Shown here: positions 7,324 to 13,696 of the stretch, in pieces
How positions within the stretch are numbered: position 1 is the first letter of the stretch
How the letters are laid out: every line of letters starts with the position of its first letter
Origin: VRUB01 sp046758085
GTDB taxonomy: Bacteria > Pseudomonadota > Gammaproteobacteria > Acidiferrobacterales > SPGG2
Assembly: GCA_046758085.1 (NCBI GenBank)
Contig: JBHHZP010000040.1
Span: forward strand, 1-26,110
Direction of reading: 5' to 3'
Length of the DNA stretch: 26,110 bases
Position numbers and translations under genes: made by a program
The notes under the pieces: model-generated
The model's input: only the letters and a program-made list of their open reading frames with translations
The model's database searches: none
What the model was told of the DNA's origin: nothing

Positions 7324-9231
7324 ATGCGGCGCACTTCAATCATTTTCGGGCTCTGCCTTGTGCTGAGCAATTTCTTTCTCGCGCTCCCGGTCATGGCCGG
7401 AAAGCTTAGTGAGGGCGTGTCGGCCTATCGCGCCGGCGATTACGCCAAGGCGCTGGAGTTGCTCCGCCCACTGGCGCAGAAGGGCAAACGTCAAGCCCAG
7501 GCCTATGTTGGTTCTATGTACTTCGAAGGCCAGGGCGTCGCGCAGGACTATACCGAGGCCCTCAAGTGGCTGCGCGAGGCGGCCAACAAAGGCGAGCGCA
7601 ACGCGCAGTATAAGATAGGCATAGCGTATCGCGACGGCCATGGTGTCGCGCAAGATTACTCCGAGGCTGCCAAGTGGCTGCGCAGGGCCGCAGACCAAGA
7701 CCACGTCAAAGCGCAGGCTTACCTGGGGTACATGTACATCGTTGGCCAAGGTGTGGAAAAAAACAGTTCCGAAGCGATCAAGTGGTTTCGTAATGCCGCA
7801 GAGCAAGGTGAAGTGTCCGCGCAAAACAATCTCGGCATTGCATATCGCGACGGACAGGGAGTTAAAAAGAATGATCGGGAGGCCGTTGAGTGGTTCCGCA
7901 AGGCTGCTGAGCAAGGCTATGGTGATGCCCAGGCCAATCTAGGAGGCATGTATTTGGGGAGTCGCCGCATACCCAAAGATCCGGCAGAGGCACACAAATG
8001 GTTTCGCAAAGCTGCCGACCAAGGCGTTGCATGGGCCCAGAACAATGTCGGCATTGACTATCGCGATGGCACCAATGTCACAAAAAATCATGCCGAGGCC
8101 GTCAAGTGGTTCCGTAAGGCCGCGGACCAAGGCTACGGTGAAGCACAAGGAAATTTGGGTGGCATGTATTTCGTAGGCCATGGCGTGCCGAAGGATCTAG
8201 CCGAGGCACTTAATTGGTACCGCAAGGCAGGGGGTCAGGGTGTCACTTGGGCGCAAGTGAAATTGGGAATGATGCTCGCCCGTGGAGATGGGGCCGCCAA
8301 AAACTATGCCGAGGCAGCGAAATGGCTCGACAAGGCAGCCGCAACGGGAGACAAGGGTGCGAAAGTCGCGGCGCCACAAATGAAAATAATGGCGCGCGGG
8401 CAAAAGCTCGAGCGCTCCGCTCAACGGCACGATGCGCTTACACAATATGCTAAGGCCTATGCACACGCGCGCCAGGCGCGTTACAGCGACCTTATGGACT
8501 TGGCATTTTCCGAAATCGTGCGTGTCTACGGTTCCCTGAACGACAAGCCCGGGCTGACAGAGGCGGGACGGCGTTACTTGGTGCAGGCCAATACCTACCT
8601 GCACGAAAAGAACTACGGGGACGCCCTCGAAGCTTACAGCAATCTGATAGATACGGACCCTTGGTGGCCTGAGGGGTTTTACAACTACGGCCATGTTCTC
8701 GCCAAACAGAAGAAATGGGATGCCGCCATCAGCAGCATGAAGCGCTACCTGAAGCTGGCGCCAAATTCACAAAATGCACGTGCGGCGCAAGATCAAATCT
8801 ACGAGTGGGAGACATACAAGGCCCGCGCAGAACGTGCGGCAGCGAAGAAGGTAACTCCACGTAACGGGATCTCCGCCACGAGCCGTGCGGGCGCCTGCTT
8901 TATCGCCACAGCCGCCTACGGTTCCTATCTGCACCCGAAGGTGAAGGTGCTACGCAACTTTCGTGACAAATACTTGCTGACCAATAGGCCCGGCCAGGCC
9001 TTGGTCGCTTTTTACTACCGCACATCGCCACCGGTCGCCGACTACATCCGCGAGCACGAGATGCTGCGCACGTTAAGCCGGTGGGCGCTCACGCCGCTGG
9101 TGTATACGGTAATTCATCCCCAGGTAGCTTTGCTAATCGTCTTGCTTCTCGCACTTATCGCGTATAAGGCTCTGAGGCGATCGTGGTCACTACGGACCAA
9201 TCGGTTCACCGGTTACATGCACAGTACGTAA
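7324..9231 (+). CDS. Exported Sel1-repeat/TPR protein with C-terminal CFI-box-like domain
   Basis: This 635-residue protein starts with a signal peptide (MRRTSIIFGLCLVLSNFFLA..., cleavage probably after PVMA). The ATG at 7324 is chosen because GGAGGT lies seven bases upstream and the signal peptide begins there. Eight 36-residue Sel1 repeats occupy about 53-340, followed by a helical linker and two TPR-like units (about 430-500, ALEAYSNLIDTDPWWPEGFYNYG...). The C terminus has a CFIATAAYGS motif near 541 followed by KVLRNFRDKYLL, FYYRTSPPVADYI and a hydrophobic helix (PQVALLIVLLLALIAYKAL) with basic residues after it. This layout matches the CFI-box C-terminal domain, whose function is not established as far as I know. 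The predicted location is the periplasm, anchored at the C terminus. Sel1 proteins usually act as protein-interaction scaffolds. It precedes a second exported protein by 31 bp. Confidence 0.88.
   Translation: MRRTSIIFGLCLVLSNFFLALPVMAGKLSEGVSAYRAGDYAKALELLRPLAQKGKRQAQAYVGSMYFEGQGVAQDYTEALKWLREAANKGERNAQYKIGIAYRDGHGVAQDYSEAAKWLRRAADQDHVKAQAYLGYMYIVGQGVEKNSSEAIKWFRNAAEQGEVSAQNNLGIAYRDGQGVKKNDREAVEWFRKAAEQGYGDAQANLGGMYLGSRRIPKDPAEAHKWFRKAADQGVAWAQNNVGIDYRDGTNVTKNHAEAVKWFRKAADQGYGEAQGNLGGMYFVGHGVPKDLAEALNWYRKAGGQGVTWAQVKLGMMLARGDGAAKNYAEAAKWLDKAAATGDKGAKVAAPQMKIMARGQKLERSAQRHDALTQYAKAYAHARQARYSDLMDLAFSEIVRVYGSLNDKPGLTEAGRRYLVQANTYLHEKNYGDALEAYSNLIDTDPWWPEGFYNYGHVLAKQKKWDAAISSMKRYLKLAPNSQNARAAQDQIYEWETYKARAERAAAKKVTPRNGISATSRAGACFIATAAYGSYLHPKVKVLRNFRDKYLLTNRPGQALVAFYYRTSPPVADYIREHEMLRTLSRWALTPLVYTVIHPQVALLIVLLLALIAYKALRRSWSLRTNRFTGYMHST
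7480..8343 (+). repeat. Eight tandem 108-bp Sel1-coding repeats
   Basis: Eight consecutive 36-codon units encode Sel1-type helix pairs, each with an AQ...LG.xY.xG.GV...EA.KW.RKAA pattern. Odd units carry a G-x-M-Y version (1, 3, 5, 7) and even units a G-I-x-Y-R-D-G version (2, 4, 6). The real higher-order unit therefore appears to be 216 bp, amplified from a two-repeat ancestor. Unit 8 is divergent. Confidence 0.85.
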
Positions 9232-9262
9232 CTGAGGAGCGAATTTCTGCAGGCGGTTGGTT

Positions 9263-10192
9263 ATGCGAGTCAAAATCTACTTTCAGATAGGATCACTGGT
9301 CGTAGCGCTGGCTTTATTTTTGGTTACGGATATCGCGTGGGCAGGTTGGTACTTTGACTGGAGTTGCCCCGGCTGCGCAAATATCGGTGCCAGGACATCC
9401 GGCACTGGAGGACCGTTTAGTTCTCAATCCTCCTGCGAGTCCTCGAGATCCAGCGCAATGTCACAGTCCAGTGCCTCCGGCGGTGGCGTGTCCTATGGAT
9501 CGTGTTACGATCGAGGTGGCTCGTCGAATAGCTACAGCAGCGGCTCCTATGGGGGCGGGATGAGCACCGGTGATCCCATGTTTGACGCGATGATGCCGGT
9601 ACTCGGTGGCGTTTTCAACGCCATTGGCCAAGGTCTCGCCAATTCCCTGTTTGGAAACCCCCAGGAAGAGGCGCGCAGGAAACGCCAACGAGAACTGGAA
9701 GCGCAGCGAGCGGCGGCGGCGGCGCAAAGGCGGGCTGAGGAAGAGGCCAGACGCAAGGAGCAGGAGCACAAGGAACTGATGTCCGCAATGATGCCCGTCC
9801 CGGGCTTGGCACGAGCACCGGCGCCCAGCTTCCTGCCGACCGGCGTCAACCGGCCCGGTAATACCGACATTACCTATAGCACGGCCCATCGGAAAGGATA
9901 CGAAGATTCCACGCAGTGCTACCCGTCAAATGCCTTCGGCTACTGTGCAGCCGCCAAGCCGGACGAAACGGATTCCTGCATCAAGGGTTATCAAGAAGGC
10001 TTCGCCGAAGGCGAGAGGCCACACAGCGATATGATGACAACCGCATATCAACTGGGAGAATCTGCCGGAAAAGATGGCAGGAAAAACGATGCCTTTAACG
10101 ATCCGCACGCAATTGGGCCTTGCCGTAATGAATGGATTCGGACCTACAATCGTGGCTACTTTCAAGGCAAAACCGCACAGGCGACAAAATAA
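9263..10192 (+). CDS. Secreted Ser/Gly/Cys-rich protein with coiled coil, function unknown
   Basis: This is a 309-residue protein that I cannot assign to a characterised family. It opens with a signal peptide (MRVKIYFQIGSLVVALALFLV..., cleavage near AWA-G). Next comes WYFDWSCPGCANIGAR with a CPGC pair, then about 80 residues rich in Ser and Gly with further cysteines. A short hydrophobic helix (MFDAMMPVLGGVFNAIGQGLANSLF) follows, then a highly charged Arg/Glu/Ala helix (about 134-175, probable coiled coil) and a Pro-rich linker. The C-terminal third has several Cys and recurring Y-x-x-G-x-x-x-G elements (KGYQEGFAEGE, AYQLGESAGKDG, TYNRGYFQGKT). The start at 9263 has AGGCGG upstream; the TTG at 9257 gives two more residues. 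It lies 31 bp behind the Sel1/CFI-box gene and is probably co-transcribed and co-exported with it. Confidence 0.8.
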   Translation: MRVKIYFQIGSLVVALALFLVTDIAWAGWYFDWSCPGCANIGARTSGTGGPFSSQSSCESSRSSAMSQSSASGGGVSYGSCYDRGGSSNSYSSGSYGGGMSTGDPMFDAMMPVLGGVFNAIGQGLANSLFGNPQEEARRKRQRELEAQRAAAAAQRRAEEEARRKEQEHKELMSAMMPVPGLARAPAPSFLPTGVNRPGNTDITYSTAHRKGYEDSTQCYPSNAFGYCAAAKPDETDSCIKGYQEGFAEGERPHSDMMTTAYQLGESAGKDGRKNDAFNDPHAIGPCRNEWIRTYNRGYFQGKTAQATK

Positions 10193-10417
10193 CAAGGATG
10201 GTAGTGCGCACTTGAGGCTGGCTGCGATCTCCACGCGCTGCAAGACGAGTTCGGGCATTTGCATGGTTTTCAAAAACGGGCTGGAGCCGACGACGGTCGT
10301 CCTTTAAGCTCAGCCCACAAGATACCGAATTTCGCCCAGGATTCAGGTCCTGCTCGCGCGAGCGTTACCACAGTTCCTCAATAACGTTTCCTATGGCGGG
10401 CCCGAGGGGCTTTGCGA

Positions 10418-11125
10418 ATGGGCGCATGGAACATTCGATATGGATCCATGGTGATCGTCATAATTCCAACCTACAACGAAGAGAAAGCGTTGCCGGCCAC
10501 GCTAGAACACCTATTGCGCCAAGCGGGCGAATACGAAGTCATTGTGGTCGATGGCGGAAGTAGTGATCGCACATGCCAGATAGTGCGTGGTGAACCACGA
10601 GTACGTCTGCTGACCGCGTCGAAGGGCCGCGCATCGCAGATGAATACCGGCGCCTGCATCGCCCGTGGTGAGTGGCTGCTCTTCCTGCACGCCGACACCT
10701 TCCTTCCCGAAGGCGCGCTGCGTCGGTTAAATGCGTTAGAAGCCGATACGGCCTGTCAAGCAGGCGGCTTTCGCCATCGGTTCTCCGGCAATGACTGGCG
10801 ACTGCGCTTGATCTCCTGGATGGATAATCTGCGCACCAAGATAACGTGCATTATCTACGGTGACCAGGCCATGTTTGTGCGACGATCCTTATTCCAGCAG
10901 CTCGGTGGCTTTCCGCAGCAACCCTTTCTCGAAGATATCGCGTTCGGCGAAAAGCTCAAACGCGTAACTAAGCCGGTGCTGCTCGATCAGCACGTAATTA
11001 CCGATTCCCGCAAGTTCGTGCAGATGGGCATCTGGCGCAGCCTCACCCGCTGCGCGGTAATCCTGCTCTGCCATGGACTCCGATTGCCCATTGCTGCACG
11101 CGCGTTCTTCGCTGATATCCGTTGA
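10418..11125 (+). CDS. Family 2 glycosyltransferase (TIGR04283-type)
   Basis: This 235-residue GT-A protein is of the type named 'rSAM/selenodomain-associated transferase 2'. It has VIVIIPTYNEEKALPATL, IVVDGGSSDRT with the nucleotide-binding Asp, SKGRASQMNTGA, a LFLHADTFLP metal-binding segment, and the acceptor-side motifs GDQAMFVRR and FLEDIAFGEKLKR. No membrane-spanning segment is obvious apart from a weakly hydrophobic C-terminal helix. The natural partners of this family (the second transferase and the radical SAM protein) are not in the window, so its acceptor is unknown. GAGGGG at 10404-10409 supports the ATG at 10418. The ATG at 10448 would place the start directly before the first strand, as in most relatives, and is an equally possible start. 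Confidence 0.85.
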   Translation: MGAWNIRYGSMVIVIIPTYNEEKALPATLEHLLRQAGEYEVIVVDGGSSDRTCQIVRGEPRVRLLTASKGRASQMNTGACIARGEWLLFLHADTFLPEGALRRLNALEADTACQAGGFRHRFSGNDWRLRLISWMDNLRTKITCIIYGDQAMFVRRSLFQQLGGFPQQPFLEDIAFGEKLKRVTKPVLLDQHVITDSRKFVQMGIWRSLTRCAVILLCHGLRLPIAARAFFADIR

Positions 11126-11211
11126 CGCGGAGCCGTGCTTGGCGACAGTCGCTGTTTCCCGAGAAGATATGTTTATATTCTAAAATATGCGGGTGTTTTA
11201 TAGATAATGCG

Positions 11212-11224
11212 CAACACAGTGTTG
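11212..11224. promoter_or_regulatory. Palindrome overlapping the -35 element (possible operator)
   Basis: CAACACAGTGTTG is a perfect 13-base inverted repeat centred on one A. It overlaps the first three bases of the candidate -35 hexamer, so a dimeric regulator bound here would be placed to block RNA polymerase. Only one copy was seen and no regulator gene adjoins it. Confidence 0.3.
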
Positions 11225-11249
11225 ACTTTTATCTAAGCACATGTAGACT
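11222..11249 (+). promoter_or_regulatory. Candidate sigma70-type promoter for the ergothioneine synthase gene
   Basis: TTGACT (11222-11227) and TAGACT (11244-11249) are separated by 16 bp in a distinctly AT-rich intergenic stretch. They match the -35 and -10 consensus at five and four of six positions. The expected start would be near 11256, giving a leader of about 30 bases with GAGGAAG at 11274-11280 as ribosome-binding site for the ATG at 11286. Confidence 0.5.
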
Positions 11250-11285
11250 TCCCGCACGTTGATCCGGCCAGTTGAGGAAGCTCCC

Positions 11286-13541
11286 ATGGAGATCGCGACC
11301 GCCTCCCCACCGACCCTTACCCCCACGATCGAGTGCGCGCCACTTCCCGAGCAGGATCTGGCCGCGTCGGTACGCGCAGGTCTCGAGCGTCGTCCGCGTG
11401 CGCTACCGCCTCTGCTGTTTTACGACGCCCGGGGCTCGGAGCTCTTTGAAGCGATCTGCAAGCTCCCCGAGTATTACCTGACCCGCGCCGAGTGCAGCAT
11501 CCTCGAAACGCAGTGTGACGCGATCGCCGCCGCTTGCGACGACGTCGTCACCGTCGCCGAGCTCGGTAGCGGCTCAAGCGTGAAGACGGAGATCCTTCTG
11601 CGCGCGCTGGTCAAGTCGGGGCGCCAGGTGCGTTACGTGCCGATAGACATCTCGGAAGCGGCTGTTGTCGGTGCGGTCCGGCGACTCGAAACCGCGCTGC
11701 CGGGGCTGGAGATCTGCGGCCTAGTGGCAGAATTTGAAACTGGACTGGCGCGCCTCGAACAAAGTGTGATCGGTCAATGCCTGGTCGTGTTTCTGGGGAG
11801 TAACCTCGGCAACTTCGCATGCAGCACGGCGCGACGCTTCCTGCGCGCGGTGCGCACGGCCGCCGGCGAGAACGGTCGCCTCCTCCTCGGCCTGGACTTG
11901 GTAAAGGACCCGGCGATTTTGGAGCGGGCGTATGACGATGCGCAAGGCGTCACCGCGGCCTTCAACCTGAACGTGTTGCGCCGGATCAACGAGGCGCTAG
12001 GCGGAGCATTCAAGCTCGAGCACTTCCGACATCGCGCACAGTGGAATTCGAGTGCGCAACGGATCGAGATGCATCTGGTCAGCACCGTCGATCAGCGCGT
12101 GCACATTGAGGTCCTCGACACTTGGGTCGACTTCGCCGCCGGTGAGACGATCAAGACCGAGAACTCGTACAAGTTTACCTTGCCGGGCATCAACGCGATG
12201 GCCGCGGCCAGCGGCTGGCGCGTGGGGGCGCGCTGGCTCGACGACGAAGGCTGCTTTAGCCTACAGCTGCTCGAGCCGAGTACCGCCTCGGCGAGCTCGC
12301 GTGATCCGGAGCGGGAGCAGTTGCTCGGGCGCCTGCACGCCATCCGGGACGCTTCGGTGGCGCTGTGTCAGCCGTTAGAGGTCGAGGACTACAGTGTACA
12401 GTCGATGCCGGATGTCAGTCCCCCCAAGTGGCATCTCGCCCACACCACCTGGTACTTCGAGCGCTTTCTGTTGCGCGCTTTCAAGCCAGATTACACTGTG
12501 GTCCATGCCGATTACGAGTTTCTCTTCAACTCCTATTACGAGGCGGTCGGCGAGCGGCAGCCGCGGCCGGAGCGGGGGTTGGTCACACGACCGACCGTGC
12601 GCGAGGTTTTGGCCTATCGCTCGCAGGTCGATGCAGCCCTGGCGGCCTTGGTCGATTCCGCGCCGCAGGAGCGCTGGCCGGAGATCGCGTTTCTTCTCGA
12701 GCTCGGCGTGCAGCATGAGCAGCAGCACCAGGAACTGCTGCTCATGGACATCAAGCACATCCTGTTTCAGAACCGCATCCCGACAGCATACCAAGAGGGG
12801 AGCGCCGCTCCCGCGGACCCGACACCATTTGGATGGACCCGATTCGACGCCGGTCTGCACGAGGTAGGCTACGACGGTGAGAGTTTCGCCTTCGACAGTG
12901 AGCGTCCGCGGCATCCGACCTACGTCGCCGCATTCGAGATTGCGAACCGCTGCGTGACCAACGGCGAGTACCTTGCCTTTATCGAAGCCGGCGGCTACGA
13001 CAATGCTCAGCTGTGGCTGTCGGACGGTTGGGCGGCGGCATGCAGCGAGGAGTGGCAGGCGCCACTTTACTGGCGTAAACATCAGGGCGCCTGGTGGGAG
13101 TTTACGCTTGCCGGCTGGATGCCGCTGGACATCGATGCGCCCGTATGCCATGTGAGTTTCTACGAAGCGGATGCCTACACGCGTTGGGCCGGCGCCCGTT
13201 TGCCGACCGAAGAGGAATGGGAGGTAGCGGGGTCCGAGCCTGCCATCGACGGCAACTTCGTCGAATCGGGACATCTTCACCCGCGCGCCGCTCGCGGCGA
13301 CGGGCTTACCCAGATTTTCGGCGATGTCTGGGAGTGGACTCGCAGCGCCTACGCGCCGTACCCGGGCTTCAAACCGTTCGCCGGCGCGCTGGGCGAGTAC
13401 AACGGCAAGTTCATGGCCAACCAGCAGGTCCTTCGCGGCGGCTGTTGTTTCACCCCGCGTGACCACGTGCGGGTTACCTACCGCAACTTCTTCTACCCGC
13501 ACGAGCGGTGGGCGATGCAGGGATTCCGGTTGGCACGGTGA
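11286..13541 (+). CDS. Ergothioneine synthase: EgtD histidine methyltransferase fused to EgtB sulfoxide synthase (Egt1-like)
   Basis: The protein is 751 residues and joins two normally separate enzymes. Residues about 1-328 are EgtD, an S-adenosylmethionine-dependent histidine N-alpha-trimethyltransferase: LLFYDARGSELFEAICKLPEYYLTRAE, the SAM loop ELGSGSSVKTEILL, FLGSNLGNF and TENSYKF are all present. Residues about 338-751 are EgtB, the non-haem iron enzyme that joins hercynine to a thiol with oxygen. The DinB-like part carries WHLAHTTWYFE (H383/H386) and the HX3HXE iron motif HEQQHQE (H477, H481, E483). The FGE/sulfatase-modifying part ends in GEYNGKFMANQ, VLRGGC and YRNFFYPHERW. The order EgtD-EgtB is that of fungal Egt1, while OvoA has its methyltransferase at the C terminus. 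No egtA or egtC adjoins, which suggests cysteine rather than gamma-glutamylcysteine as the sulfur donor. The start at 11286 is set by GAGGAAG; a TTG at 11259 is the alternative. Confidence 0.92.
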   Translation: MEIATASPPTLTPTIECAPLPEQDLAASVRAGLERRPRALPPLLFYDARGSELFEAICKLPEYYLTRAECSILETQCDAIAAACDDVVTVAELGSGSSVKTEILLRALVKSGRQVRYVPIDISEAAVVGAVRRLETALPGLEICGLVAEFETGLARLEQSVIGQCLVVFLGSNLGNFACSTARRFLRAVRTAAGENGRLLLGLDLVKDPAILERAYDDAQGVTAAFNLNVLRRINEALGGAFKLEHFRHRAQWNSSAQRIEMHLVSTVDQRVHIEVLDTWVDFAAGETIKTENSYKFTLPGINAMAAASGWRVGARWLDDEGCFSLQLLEPSTASASSRDPEREQLLGRLHAIRDASVALCQPLEVEDYSVQSMPDVSPPKWHLAHTTWYFERFLLRAFKPDYTVVHADYEFLFNSYYEAVGERQPRPERGLVTRPTVREVLAYRSQVDAALAALVDSAPQERWPEIAFLLELGVQHEQQHQELLLMDIKHILFQNRIPTAYQEGSAAPADPTPFGWTRFDAGLHEVGYDGESFAFDSERPRHPTYVAAFEIANRCVTNGEYLAFIEAGGYDNAQLWLSDGWAAACSEEWQAPLYWRKHQGAWWEFTLAGWMPLDIDAPVCHVSFYEADAYTRWAGARLPTEEEWEVAGSEPAIDGNFVESGHLHPRAARGDGLTQIFGDVWEWTRSAYAPYPGFKPFAGALGEYNGKFMANQQVLRGGCCFTPRDHVRVTYRNFFYPHERWAMQGFRLAR

Positions 13542-13575
13542 GCATCGCTCTGAAGCAAGCCGACTCGCGTCTAGT

Positions 13576-13593
13576 GCGCCGGTGATCCGGTGC
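13576..13593. other. Stem-loop between convergent genes
   Basis: GCGCCGG (13576-13582), loop TGAT, CCGGTGC (13587-13593) forms a seven-pair stem with one G-U pair in the 155-bp gap between the convergent ergothioneine synthase and cyclase genes. It has no T tract on either strand, so a bidirectional terminator role is only suggested by position. Confidence 0.3.
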
Positions 13594-13696
13594 CCAAAAC
13601 CAGCAACCCAGCAGTTCTGCACGCGATACTGCTCGCTATGCCGGGTTCATAGAGCTCACGGTGGCCTAGCGCCGAACGTGCCTTCTTTGCGGCGAC

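Noticed and set aside
7480..8343. Regularly spaced repeats considered as a CRISPR-like or satellite array
   Set aside because: The period is exactly 36 codons, the frame is open throughout, and the units are diverged Sel1 protein repeats.
10289..10301. GACGACGGTCGTC palindrome in the gap after the secreted-protein gene
   Set aside because: It has only a one-base centre, no T tract, and no promoter nearby; in GC-rich DNA such a site is weak evidence for function.
11126..11285. AT-rich island before the ergothioneine synthase gene considered as a mobile-element scar
   Set aside because: No target-site duplication or terminal inverted repeats were found, and a promoter explains the base composition.
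12375..13622. Long open frame (415 codons) on the minus strand opposite the EgtB domain
   Set aside because: The plus strand here encodes clear EgtB motifs. The minus frame is Arg/Pro/Gly-rich, matches no family, and is the usual antisense shadow of a high-GC gene.
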